Positions 8,600 to 16,117 of a DNA stretch of 64,000 nt are shown one piece after another. A program made the translations under genes and the position numbers. Source of the DNA: Polyangia bacterium (GTDB lineage Bacteria > Myxococcota_A > Polyangia > Fen-1088); assembly GCA_036268875.1 (NCBI GenBank), contig DATATI010000014.1:124001-188000 (forward strand), read 5' to 3'. The notes under the pieces are model-generated. The model did not search any database, was not told where the DNA came from, and worked only from the letters and a program-made list of their open reading frames with translations. Positions within the stretch are counted from its first letter, which is position 1; each line of letters opens with the position of its first letter.

Positions 8600-8971
8600 A
8601 TGGCCCACACCGAACGGCGGCAGCACATGCGCCTTGAGCTGAAATTCCCGGTGCGGCTTCACGTCCCCGGTCAAAAGAACCCGGTCCCCGCCGAGCTGAA
8701 GGACATCTCGATGGGCGGCTGCTTCTTTTGGGCCGCGCCGCCCGCTGACACCCAACACGTCACCGTCTCGGTCAGCTTCCGTCGCCAGCCACCGGTGATC
8801 TTCGGCGCCGGCCCGATCGTGCGCCGCGCGGGCGATCAAGGCTTCGGCGTCCGTTTCGACGACGCCAACCAGGACGGCGCGCACTTCATCAGCGCGCTCA
8901 GCGCCGTCGCGCCGGATCTTCGCCTGGAATTCGCGGAGCAGTTCTTGGACCACGAAGTTCAAATCATTTGA
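8600..8971 (+). CDS. PilZ domain protein
   Basis: 123 residues, essentially one PilZ domain. The cyclic-di-GMP motifs are both present: RRxxxR-type RRQHMR at the N-terminus (residues 6-11) and DISMGG (residues about 38-43, fitting D/NxSxxG). A PilZ C-terminal strand GDQGFGVRFDD follows. It would bind c-di-GMP and act through protein contacts; no partner gene is adjacent. It faces the convergent UDP-glucose dehydrogenase gene, with a small hairpin between. Confidence 0.85.
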   Translation: MAHTERRQHMRLELKFPVRLHVPGQKNPVPAELKDISMGGCFFWAAPPADTQHVTVSVSFRRQPPVIFGAGPIVRRAGDQGFGVRFDDANQDGAHFISALSAVAPDLRLEFAEQFLDHEVQII

Positions 8972-8982
8972 AGGAGCCGGGA

Positions 8983-9005
8983 TTCTTGTGGCGGCCGCGC
9001 AAGAA
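8983..9005. terminator. Possible bidirectional hairpin between convergent genes
   Basis: TTCTTGTG / CGCAAGAA pairs over 8 positions (one G-T wobble) around a 7-base GC loop in the 45-base gap between the PilZ and UDP-glucose dehydrogenase stops. There is no clear T run, so termination is only inferred from position. Confidence 0.35.
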
Positions 9006-9016
9006 CGGCGGTTCGA

Positions 9017-10327
9017 CTAAACGTTCTTCCCGCGACCCATGCCGTAATAGGTGAAGCCGGCGGCGCGGAGTTCCGTCGGGCTCCAGATGTTGCGGCCGTC
9101 GAACAGGATCGGCTGGCGCAGCAGCGTCTTCAGGCGATCAAAGCTGGGGCGGCGGTATTCGTGCCATTCGGTGACCAGGGCCAGAGCGTCGGCGCCCTGC
9201 GCGCAGGTGTAGTTCGACGTCTCGAACTCGACGCGGTCGCCGAAGATCTTGCGCACGCCGGCGATGGCCACTTGATCGGTAGCGCACAGCGACGCGCCGG
9301 CGGTCAAGAGCTGTTCGATCAGCGTCAGCGCGGGCGCCTCGCGGATGTCGTCGGTGCCGGGCTTGAAGGCCAGGCCCCAGATGGCGATGCGTTTGCCGGT
9401 CAGCGAGCCGCCGAAGTGGGCGATGATCTTCTCGCCCATCTTTTTCTTCTGCCGTTCGTTGACCGCCACCACCGCGTCCAGAATCTCCAGCTTGTAACCG
9501 ACCTCGCGCCCGGTGCTGACGGCGGCGCGCAGATCCTTGGGAAAGCAGCTGCCGCCGAAGCCCGGCCCGGCGAACAAAAACTTCGGCCCGATGCGCACGT
9601 CGCTGCCCATGCCCCGACGGACCAGCTCGATGTCCGCGCCCAGAAGCTCGCACAGGTTCGACAGATCGTTCATGAACGAAATGCGCGTGGCCAGCATCGA
9701 GTTGGCGGCGTACTTGGTCAGCTCGGCGGACCGGCGATCCATCACCAGCATGCGATCGCTGGTGCGCGTGAACGGCGCGTACAGCGCCCGCAGGGTTTCA
9801 ACGGCGCGCTTGTCCTCGGCGCCCACCACCACGCGATCCGGCTTCATGAAGTCGTTGACCGCGTCGCCTTCCTTCAAGAACTCCGGGTTCGAGGCCACGG
9901 CGAATTCGTGCTTGGTGCGCTTTTTCACCAGCGCTTCGATCTTGTCACCGGTGCCCACCGGCACCGTCGATTTGGTCACCAGCACCGCCCAACCGGTGAG
10001 CGCGCTGCCCACGGTTTCGGCAGCCTTGAAGATGTACTGCAGATCGGCTGACCCGTCGGGACCGGGCGGCGTGCCCACCGCCAGCAAGATCACTTCGGCG
10101 CCGGCCACGCCGCCGGCGATGTCCGTGGTGAAGGTCAGACGTCTCTCGGCGGCGTTGCGCGCCACCAACTTGTCCAGGCCGGGTTCGTAGATGGGGATCT
10201 GACCTTGGTTCAGGCTGTCGATCTTCTCGCGATCAATGTCGCAACAGACGACGTCGTTTCCCATGTCGGAAAACCCGGCGCCCGCCACCAACCCGACATA
10301 ACCAGTGCCAATCACGCAGATCTTCAT
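9017..10327 (-). CDS. UDP-glucose 6-dehydrogenase
   Basis: 436 residues starting at MKICVIGTGYVG, a canonical NAD-binding N-terminus; an in-frame ATG 18 bases upstream adds non-conserved residues and was not chosen. All family landmarks are present: GTGYVGLVAG, CDIDREKI, PVGTGDK, NPEFLKEGDAVNDFMKPDRVVVG (split here for length: NPEFLKEGDAV), the catalytic cysteine in GPGFGGSCFPKD, and the C-terminal GLAFKPGTDDIREAPA. It oxidises UDP-glucose to UDP-glucuronate for capsule or exopolysaccharide. It is divergent from a sugar nucleotidyltransferase gene, consistent with a nucleotide-sugar supply pair. Confidence 0.95.
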   Translation of the reverse strand: MKICVIGTGYVGLVAGAGFSDMGNDVVCCDIDREKIDSLNQGQIPIYEPGLDKLVARNAAERRLTFTTDIAGGVAGAEVILLAVGTPPGPDGSADLQYIFKAAETVGSALTGWAVLVTKSTVPVGTGDKIEALVKKRTKHEFAVASNPEFLKEGDAVNDFMKPDRVVVGAEDKRAVETLRALYAPFTRTSDRMLVMDRRSAELTKYAANSMLATRISFMNDLSNLCELLGADIELVRRGMGSDVRIGPKFLFAGPGFGGSCFPKDLRAAVSTGREVGYKLEILDAVVAVNERQKKKMGEKIIAHFGGSLTGKRIAIWGLAFKPGTDDIREAPALTLIEQLLTAGASLCATDQVAIAGVRKIFGDRVEFETSNYTCAQGADALALVTEWHEYRRPSFDRLKTLLRQPILFDGRNIWSPTELRAAGFTYYGMGRGKNV

Positions 10328-10338
10328 GGCTCTCTCAC

Positions 10339-10358
10339 ATAACATGTAACCGTGTTAT
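10339..10358. promoter_or_regulatory. Imperfect palindrome in divergent promoter region
   Basis: ATAACA ... TGTTAT with 8 bases between, in the 71-base gap between the divergent UDP-glucose dehydrogenase and nucleotidyltransferase genes. It is the only AT-rich stretch there. It may be an operator or contain a -10 region; no regulator is identified. Confidence 0.3.
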
Positions 10359-10398
10359 CTCCGAGTCCCTGCATGGTCAGCGCCGGGCGGCCGTCGTC

Positions 10399-11385
10399 GT
10401 GAACGTGATGCTGCTGGCCGCCGGCCGGTCGACGCGCCTCGGCCCATTGGGGCTGGCGCTGCCCAAACCGCTGGTGCCGATCTGTGGCTATCCGGCCATT
10501 GCTTTCGGGTTGACGGCGTGCGCGCGCGCCGGCTTGCGGCAGGCGGTGGTGAATGTGTTTCATCAAGGCGATCTGTTGCGCCAGACGCTGGGCGACGACG
10601 GCGCCTACGGCGTGCGCCTGCGCTATTCCGTCGAGGCCGAGCTGCTGGGCACCGGCGGCGGCATGGCCCAGGCGCGCGGGCTGTTCGCTCCCGGGCCGGT
10701 GCTGGTGATGAACGCGAAGGTGGTGGCGGATCTGGATCTGGCGGCGCTGCTGGCCGCGCACGACGCCGGCGGCGGGGTGGCCACCATGATGCTGCGCGAT
10801 GATCCCGATCCGCGCCGCTGGGGTGCCATCTGCGTCGACGAGAGCGGCCGGGTGGTGGAGATTCTCGACCACCGCTCGCCGATCGCGCCCGACGGCGCGG
10901 TCAGCGCGCGCATGTTCACCGGGGTCCACGTGTTGGAACCGGCGCTGCTGGATCGACTGACCCCACGCCCGTGCGACGTCATTCGCGACGCCTACATTCC
11001 GGCGCTGGAGGCGGGCGCGCGCATCATGGCCACGCGTCTGCCCGGGTACTTCGCCGAGCATTCGACGCCGGAACGTTATCTGGCTGGCAATCTGGCGTTG
11101 CTGGCCGATCCGTCGTTGGTACCGGGCGCACCGGGGCCGCTGGTGGGCGTCGATCGGGACGCGGTCGTCGCGGCGGGTGCGCTCATCGCCGAGCCGGTGC
11201 GTGTGCAATCGGGCGCGGTGATCGAAAGCGGCGCGCAGGTCGGGCCCGGCGTGGTGGTCGGCGCCGGCGCGCGGGTGGCGGCCGGCGTGCGTTTGCGACG
11301 CGCTGTGGTTTGGGCGGGCGTCACGGTCACCGCCGACGCCAGCGACGCCGTGCTGACCAGCGCCGGACCGGTTTCGATCGATTAG
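10399..11385 (+). CDS. Sugar-1-phosphate nucleotidyltransferase-like protein with altered metal site
   Basis: 328 residues from a GTG. The nucleotidyl-transferase loop LLAAGRSTRLGPLGLALPKP (residues 5-24) and GTGGGMAQA are intact, as in MurU/ManC-type enzymes that make NDP-sugars. Residues about 250-328 form a short left-handed beta-helix-like tail (GAxIEP, SGAxIES, GAxVGPG repeats). At the position where MurU-like enzymes have N-G-D, whose aspartate binds the catalytic Mg2+, this protein reads N-A-K (105-107). Activity with the usual two-metal mechanism is therefore doubtful or altered. Its stop overlaps the convergent truC stop by 4 bases. Confidence 0.82.
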   Translation: MNVMLLAAGRSTRLGPLGLALPKPLVPICGYPAIAFGLTACARAGLRQAVVNVFHQGDLLRQTLGDDGAYGVRLRYSVEAELLGTGGGMAQARGLFAPGPVLVMNAKVVADLDLAALLAAHDAGGGVATMMLRDDPDPRRWGAICVDESGRVVEILDHRSPIAPDGAVSARMFTGVHVLEPALLDRLTPRPCDVIRDAYIPALEAGARIMATRLPGYFAEHSTPERYLAGNLALLADPSLVPGAPGPLVGVDRDAVVAAGALIAEPVRVQSGAVIESGAQVGPGVVVGAGARVAAGVRLRRAVVWAGVTVTADASDAVLTSAGPVSID

Positions 11386-12053
11386 GACCCGGGTGTCGGA
11401 ACCAGCGCCAACAGATCAAGGGCGCGCAGGCAATCAGCCAGCGTCCCGCTGGGGACGGTGAAGGCATGGATCGCCCCGCCGTCGTCGCTGGCCGGCAAGC
11501 GCAGGGACAGGGCGTGCAGGGCCAGCCGATCCAGACCGAAGCGTTGGCGGAAGATCCGGTTGTGCTCGCCCTTGCCGTAGTTGACGTCGCCGATCAGCGG
11601 GCAAGCGATGTGCTTCAAATGCCGGCGAATCTGGTGCAGGCGGCCGGTGCGGGGGACGGCCTCGACCAGCGCGTAACGCTCCCAGGTGCCGAGGCGCCGA
11701 ATCTCCGTCACCGCCGGGACGCGCGGGCCGTCGGGTTTGGCCGGGATGGGATGGTCGATGATCAGGTGATCGGGCGGACGACCGCGCACCAGGGCCAGAT
11801 ATTTTTTCTCCACCCGCCCGTCGGCGAACGCCTGACCGACGACGGACGCTGTTTGATGGTCCAGGGCGAACGCCAGCACGCCGCTGGCCCCACGATCCAG
11901 GCGATGCAGCGGCCACACCCGCTGGCCCAGCTGATCGCGCAGCGCCACCAGCACGCCGCCGTCGTCGTCGGCCCAGCCGCGGTGAACGACCAGGCCCGGC
12001 GGCTTGTCGACCAGCACCAGCCGATCGTCGCGATGAAGAACAGGGATGATCAC
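11382..12053 (-). CDS. truC: tRNA pseudouridine(65) synthase TruC-like, RluA family
   Basis: 223 residues. The catalytic aspartate sits in HRLDRGASG. Beyond the general RluA fold it shares TruC-specific phrases: VVHRGW near the N-terminus, LRDQLGQRVW, KKYLALVRG, RTGRLHQIRRHLKH, and IGDVNYGKGEHNR. TruC makes pseudouridine 65 in certain tRNAs in E. coli. There is no S4 RNA-binding domain, also as in TruC. It is the last gene of a minus-strand run (ParB-like, HAD, FKBP, SRPBCC, TruC). A broader RluC/RluA-type function cannot be excluded from sequence. Confidence 0.87.
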   Translation of the reverse strand: MIIPVLHRDDRLVLVDKPPGLVVHRGWADDDGGVLVALRDQLGQRVWPLHRLDRGASGVLAFALDHQTASVVGQAFADGRVEKKYLALVRGRPPDHLIIDHPIPAKPDGPRVPAVTEIRRLGTWERYALVEAVPRTGRLHQIRRHLKHIACPLIGDVNYGKGEHNRIFRQRFGLDRLALHALSLRLPASDDGGAIHAFTVPSGTLADCLRALDLLALVPTPGS

Positions 12054-12095
12054 GCCGGCCCCACCATCGCACGGCGGCGCCGCGCCGGCGGCGCG

Positions 12096-12647
12096 CTAGG
12101 GCCTGGCGGCCTTGCCGGCTTCTTCTTCGGCGATGCGCTTCATGTTGGCCAGGCCCTGTTCAAAATCGTTGCCCACCATCTTGTCCATGTTCATCAGCAG
12201 CGAGAACGCCTTGTGCATGAAGTTCGACTTCCCCGACATGGCCCAGTTCACGGTGGTCTCGCCGCCGGCGGCGTCCAAGGTGAAATCCGTCTGGTTGGTG
12301 GCCTGCCACGGCTTGAAGAATTCCAGCGTGAGGCCGAGGTGCGTGGCCGGCTGGCTCTCGGTGATGGTCATGCGTCCCTCGCCGACCTTCGAATTGCCCA
12401 CCCACGAATAGACCGCGCCTTCGCCCGACGCGGCGCCGGCGTAGGTGCGCTGCAGGTTGGGATCGCGTCCCTCCCACGGCGACCAGCGCACCCACTGATG
12501 GAAATCGTTCAGCAGCGCGAACACCACGCTGGCGGGTGCGTTGATGGTGGCGCTGCGGGCGATGCGAAACGAATCCGGCCGCGTGGCGATCACCACGGCC
12601 AGCACCGCCACCGCGGCCACCAGCAACGGAACGACAGTCCTCAGCAT
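12096..12647 (-). CDS. Membrane-anchored SRPBCC (polyketide-cyclase-like) protein
   Basis: 183 residues. An N-terminal hydrophobic segment (about residues 5-22) is followed by a START/SRPBCC domain: RSATINAPASVVFALLNDFHQWVRWSPWEGRDPN is the standard opening of the family (here quoted as motif ATINAPASVVFALLND). The central FKPWQATNQTDFTLD and C-terminal helix KMVGNDFEQGLANMKRI complete the fold. Such domains bind hydrophobic ligands; ligand and role are unknown. It starts 12 bases after the FKBP stop, so probably the same transcript. Confidence 0.8.
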   Translation of the reverse strand: MLRTVVPLLVAAVAVLAVVIATRPDSFRIARSATINAPASVVFALLNDFHQWVRWSPWEGRDPNLQRTYAGAASGEGAVYSWVGNSKVGEGRMTITESQPATHLGLTLEFFKPWQATNQTDFTLDAAGGETTVNWAMSGKSNFMHKAFSLLMNMDKMVGNDFEQGLANMKRIAEEEAGKAARP

Positions 12648-12659
12648 GGCGCTGTGCCG

Positions 12660-13544
12660 CTATTTGATCGACAGAAGCTCGATGTCGAAGACCAGCATGC
12701 CGGCCGGCGCACCGGGGCGCGACGGGGTGTCGCCGTAAGCCAACGCGCCCGGGATCCAAAAGCGCGTCTTCTCGCCCACCACCATCAGCTGCACGCCCTC
12801 GGTCCAGCCCTTGATGACGCCGTTGAGCGGGAACGTCGCCGGCTCGCCGCGCGCCACCGAGCTGTCGAACATCTTGCCGTCGGTCGTCCAACCGCTGTAG
12901 TGAACCTGCACGGTGCTCTCGGCCTTGGGATGATCCTTGCCGGTGCCTTTCTTCAGCACCCGATAGGCCAGACCCGACTTCGTCTTCTTGGCGTTCTTCG
13001 GCACGGCGGCCACGTCCTCGGGGACCTTGGGCGCCTTGATGACCCCCAACAGTTCGACGTCGAAGACCAGCATTCCGGCGGGCGCGCCGGGGCGGGTGGG
13101 CGTGTCGCCGTAGGCGAGGTTGCCGGGGATCCAGAAGCGGCGCTTTTCACCCTCGACCATCAACTGCAGGCCTTCGGTCCATCCTTTGATGACACCCCGA
13201 AGAGGAAACTGCGCCGGCGATCCGCGATCGACCGAGCTGTCGAACTTCACACCGTCGGTGGTCCACCCCGTGTAGTGCACGCGCACGGTGTCGGCGGCGG
13301 TCGGCTTTTCCGTGCCCTTGCCCGGCGTCAGCACCTTCGACGCCAAGCCGCTGGCCGTCTTTTCGGCGTCGGCGGGTGGCGCCTTGACGTCGGCTGGTGC
13401 CTTCGGATCGGCGGCCGGCTTCGGTGGCGCGGGTGGCGGCGGCGGTGTGGCGGCGACGGGCGTCGCGGGGGTCTCGGCCTTCTTGCCGCAGGCGACCAGG
13501 CTCAAGGTCAAAACCAACAGGTTGGCGACAAACGGCTTGCTCAT
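12660..13544 (-). CDS. Tandem FKBP-type peptidyl-prolyl isomerase lipoprotein
   Basis: 294 residues from the ATG at 13544, giving a short signal peptide ending in the lipobox LSLVAC. A Pro/Ala-rich linker leads to two FKBP domains (about residues 70-165 and 190-294), each with VHYTGWTTDG or VHYSGWTTDG, FDSSV, GVIKGWTEG, RFWIPG, LAYGDTP.RPGAPAGMLVFD. Both keep the aromatic active-site residues. A periplasmic or outer-membrane-anchored proline isomerase/chaperone is expected. The two domains are close duplicates of each other, also at DNA level. An in-frame upstream ATG at 13562 gives a less natural N-terminus. Confidence 0.92.
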   Translation of the reverse strand: MSKPFVANLLVLTLSLVACGKKAETPATPVAATPPPPPAPPKPAADPKAPADVKAPPADAEKTASGLASKVLTPGKGTEKPTAADTVRVHYTGWTTDGVKFDSSVDRGSPAQFPLRGVIKGWTEGLQLMVEGEKRRFWIPGNLAYGDTPTRPGAPAGMLVFDVELLGVIKAPKVPEDVAAVPKNAKKTKSGLAYRVLKKGTGKDHPKAESTVQVHYSGWTTDGKMFDSSVARGEPATFPLNGVIKGWTEGVQLMVVGEKTRFWIPGALAYGDTPSRPGAPAGMLVFDIELLSIK

Positions 13545-13609
13545 GGCCGAACGGTCTAACACGGGCCACGCACCAGCCTCAAATCAGGGGCGAGGTGGAC
13601 GCCACAAGA

Positions 13610-14191
13610 TCAAAAAAGCGGCAGCAGGTCGCGCAGCGATCGCACCACCAGATCGGGCGAGCCCCAGTCGGCCAGGTCGTCGGGCGGCGTGGGGCAGACC
13701 AGCGCGGTCCGGCAGCCAGCGCCGCGGCCGGCCAGGATGTCGAACTTGTAATCGCCGACGGCCAGCGTGTCCGCGGGGGCGGCGCCCATCGCCGTGCACA
13801 GGGCCAGCGCGCCGGCCGGCGACGGTTTGGGCGGGCCGTCCTCGCGGGTGAAGGCGGCCACGAAACGCAGGTTGAACTTGCGCTGGAAGATCTCCACCAC
13901 CTCGCGAACATTTCGGGTGAGGATCGCCGTGGGGATCTCCCGCGTCCCCAGGTGCGCCAGCAGCTCGACGCAACCGTCGGCCAGGGTGGCGGCTTCGATG
14001 GCCTGGCGTTCGTGGCGGCGCATCACCACCTCGGCGCGCGCGCGCAGGTCGGCGTCGCCCGCCTCCAGTTGCTCCAAGATGGGCAGCCCCGGCACAAGCC
14101 CGATCTCCGCGCGCATGGCATCGAAGTCCAGCAGCGGTTCGGTCAGGGTGCCGTCCAGGTCGAAGATCACCGCGCGCGGCGCCGCGTTCAT
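13610..14191 (-). CDS. HAD superfamily hydrolase
   Basis: 193 residues. HAD motif I is VIFDLDGTLTEP at the N-terminus, motif II ILTRN (about 95), motif III the lysine in GPPKPSP, and motif IV GDYKFDILAG. The cap is a short helical insertion, as in phosphoglycolate-phosphatase-like members. A small-molecule phosphatase is likely; substrate unknown. Its ATG overlaps the stop of the ParB-like gene (ATGA), indicating coupled translation. Confidence 0.88.
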   Translation of the reverse strand: MNAAPRAVIFDLDGTLTEPLLDFDAMRAEIGLVPGLPILEQLEAGDADLRARAEVVMRRHERQAIEAATLADGCVELLAHLGTREIPTAILTRNVREVVEIFQRKFNLRFVAAFTREDGPPKPSPAGALALCTAMGAAPADTLAVGDYKFDILAGRGAGCRTALVCPTPPDDLADWGSPDLVVRSLRDLLPLF

Positions 14192-15180
14192 TCGCTGGCC
14201 TCGGGCGGGCCGCCGCTGCGGGCGACGTCGCCGGGGTTGATCTTCTCGACGTTCATCCCGCGGGCGCGCTTGGCCATCGACGGCAGCAGCTCTTCCAGGG
14301 GCGGCGGCTCGCCCTTCATGAAGCGCAGCGGGTTGATGCGGGCGACCACGAAGTTGCGCAGATAGGGGCTTTGCATGCCGCGCTTTTTCAGGGCGTCGAC
14401 CACGCCGGTCACCGCCTCGTCGAGATCCAGCACGATCGCCGCGCGTTGCTGCCGGCGGGCCAGCGCTTTTGACGCCGGCCCTTTGATCCAGCCGTCGACC
14501 TTGCGCAGGATCGGATGGTAGACGCCGCCCGACAGCCGCCCGCGCTGTTCGTAGGCGAACCCCAGGGTGATCAGCGCCGGCTCCTCGAACTCAAGCGCCA
14601 GATCTTCCTCGGCGCTGTCGGTGTTGGCGCAGAGGTCGACGTACATGCGGCGCACGCTGATCGCTTTTTCGCGCAGGTTGTGGGCCTTTTCGATGTTGAG
14701 GGCCAAAATCTGAAAGGCCACCGCGCGCTCGGGCACCAGCAAGGCCAGGATGGTCTTGGCGCCCAGCTCCTTCATCGCCGTCAGGCGGTGGTATCCGTTC
14801 GGCGTCCAGTAGCGGCCCGCCTCGGTCTTCTCGCGCACGGCGATGATCGGGTCCAAAAACCGCTTGGTCTTGTCCAGCGCGTGCGTCAGCCGCCGCACGT
14901 GGGCGTCGGAGATGTCGCGCTGGAACGGCGTCGGCACCACGTCGGCGATGGGCAGGGCGGCCAGCATCAACGGGTGACCGCCCAAGGGTTCACGATAGAC
15001 TGCCAGCACCGCGCCGCCGTCGGCGCGCACGTCGTCGGCCAGCTGCGCCACGGCCGGCGCCTGGGCGTCGGCGGCCAGCGGCAAGTCGGTGGGCCCCAGG
15101 TCGGTCGGGCGCACCTTCACGCCGCGGCGCCGGCGCAAGGTGCCGCTGGGTTTTTTCGTTGCGGGTTTCCTGGAAGGCAT
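14188..15180 (-). CDS. ParB/Srx-fold domain protein
   Basis: 330 residues from the ATG at 15180; longer in-frame starts run through the divergent PilZ gene and are rejected. After a basic N-terminus (KKPSGTLRRRR) comes a ParB-N-like domain at about residues 75-155: LPIADVVPTPFQRDISDAHVRRL... with the core GRYWTPNGYHRLTAMKELGAKTI, matching the G.HRl.A...lG motif. The helical C-terminal half lacks a recognisable KorB/ParB DNA-binding helix-turn-helix. With no ParA and no parS site nearby, it is probably not the chromosome-partition ParB but one of the stand-alone ParB-like proteins of unknown role. Confidence 0.75.
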   Translation of the reverse strand: MPSRKPATKKPSGTLRRRRGVKVRPTDLGPTDLPLAADAQAPAVAQLADDVRADGGAVLAVYREPLGGHPLMLAALPIADVVPTPFQRDISDAHVRRLTHALDKTKRFLDPIIAVREKTEAGRYWTPNGYHRLTAMKELGAKTILALLVPERAVAFQILALNIEKAHNLREKAISVRRMYVDLCANTDSAEEDLALEFEEPALITLGFAYEQRGRLSGGVYHPILRKVDGWIKGPASKALARRQQRAAIVLDLDEAVTGVVDALKKRGMQSPYLRNFVVARINPLRFMKGEPPPLEELLPSMAKRARGMNVEKINPGDVARSGGPPEASE

Positions 15181-15215
15181 CCGCGCAGAATGCCACACCG
15201 CCGCCGACGAGACCG

Positions 15216-15245
15216 ACGACAGCGTCGGGACCGGGGCTGTATACT
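15216..15245 (+). promoter_or_regulatory. Candidate sigma70-type promoter of TIGR02266 gene
   Basis: A near-perfect -10 TATACT (15240-15245) lies 18 bases after ACGACA (15216-15221), a partial match to TTGACA. GGAAG follows as ribosome site and the ATG is at 15257, so the leader would be very short. The promoter sits in the gap between the divergent ParB-like and PilZ genes. Confidence 0.45.
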
Positions 15246-15256
15246 GGAAGATCTCC

Positions 15257-16087
15257 ATGGCCGACGAATCGACCAAGAAGCCGGTGGCCGACGCCGGCGC
15301 TGCTCCCACCGTCGGTGGCGCGGCGGGGATTGGATTATCGACCGCGGAGATGCGCGCCTTCATCGACCGAGCGCCGCGGTCAAGGGTCAACGTGCCGGTG
15401 CTGTGCCGGTTCCCCAGCTTCATCGATTTCGTCGAGACCCAGTCGGTGAACGTCAGCGCGTCGGGGATGTTCCTTTCGTGCGATTCGCCGCCGCCCATCG
15501 GCACCAAGATCGAATTCGAGTTCAGCCTGGACGACGGGTTCGTGATGCTGAAGGGGACCGCGCTGGTGGTACGCGCGGTGACCAGCGGCGAAAAAGGGAT
15601 GGGCCTGCGCTTCATCGATCTCGACGGCGAAAGCCGCAAGCTCATCGACCGCATCGTCGAGGTCAACGCCGAGGAGGGCAAGCACCCCAGCGTGCCGTTC
15701 GATTTTTCGCGGCCCGCCACCGGCAAGACGCTGCTGCCCACGCAGGCCAACATCGCCGCCTTGACCACCGGCGTGAAAAAGCCGATCACGTTCTCCGAGG
15801 GCGAGGTGAAGGTGGTCCTGTCGGCCACCACCGCCAGCTATTTCACCTACAACCCGCTTTTGAACGTGCGCATGGGCGGGATGTTCATTCCGGCCGAGAC
15901 GGAGATCGCGCTCGGCACGCAGCTGAAGGTGGAGATCCTCGACGAGCAGGGGCAGACGCTGGTCAAGGCCAAGGGCAAGGTGGCGGCCAAGCAAGAACTG
16001 CGCATCGGCATCCGCATGACCGATCTCGACAAGGACACGCTGACCAAGCTGCAGGCCCAGGTGGCCCGCTTCGGGACCGGTAAGTAA
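15257..16087 (+). CDS. Double PilZ-type protein (TIGR02266, Myxococcus paralogous domain)
   Basis: 276 residues. After a 35-residue Ala/Pro/Lys lead come two PilZ-like modules, about residues 45-145 and 165-275. The first shows RSRVNVPVLCRF, VNVSASGMFLSC, GTKIEFEFSLDDG and GLRFIDLD; the second TTASYFTYNPLLNVRMGGMFIP, GTQLKVEILDEQG and GIRMTDLDKD. The first keeps an NxSxxG-type motif; the second has NVRMGGMF in its place, so c-di-GMP binding there is less sure. TIGR02266 domains are expanded in myxobacteria and used in motility and signalling proteins. It starts after a recognisable promoter and SD. Confidence 0.83.
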   Translation: MADESTKKPVADAGAAPTVGGAAGIGLSTAEMRAFIDRAPRSRVNVPVLCRFPSFIDFVETQSVNVSASGMFLSCDSPPPIGTKIEFEFSLDDGFVMLKGTALVVRAVTSGEKGMGLRFIDLDGESRKLIDRIVEVNAEEGKHPSVPFDFSRPATGKTLLPTQANIAALTTGVKKPITFSEGEVKVVLSATTASYFTYNPLLNVRMGGMFIPAETEIALGTQLKVEILDEQGQTLVKAKGKVAAKQELRIGIRMTDLDKDTLTKLQAQVARFGTGK

Positions 16088-16117
16088 GAAAGCTCCGCGG
16101 GCCCCTCGGTCATCGTC

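Noticed and set aside
10971-13559. Plus-strand open frame of 862 codons
   Set aside because: It runs antisense through truC, SRPBCC and FKBP, which have clear family motifs; its translation is Arg/Gly/Gln-rich without domains, a GC-codon shadow.
14188-15180. Chromosome partition locus (ParB)
   Set aside because: No ParA, no repeated parS-like sites, and no replication genes in the window.
15181-15831. N-terminal extension of the ParB-like frame
   Set aside because: Antisense to the TIGR02266 gene, Ser/Arg-rich, no conserved residues.
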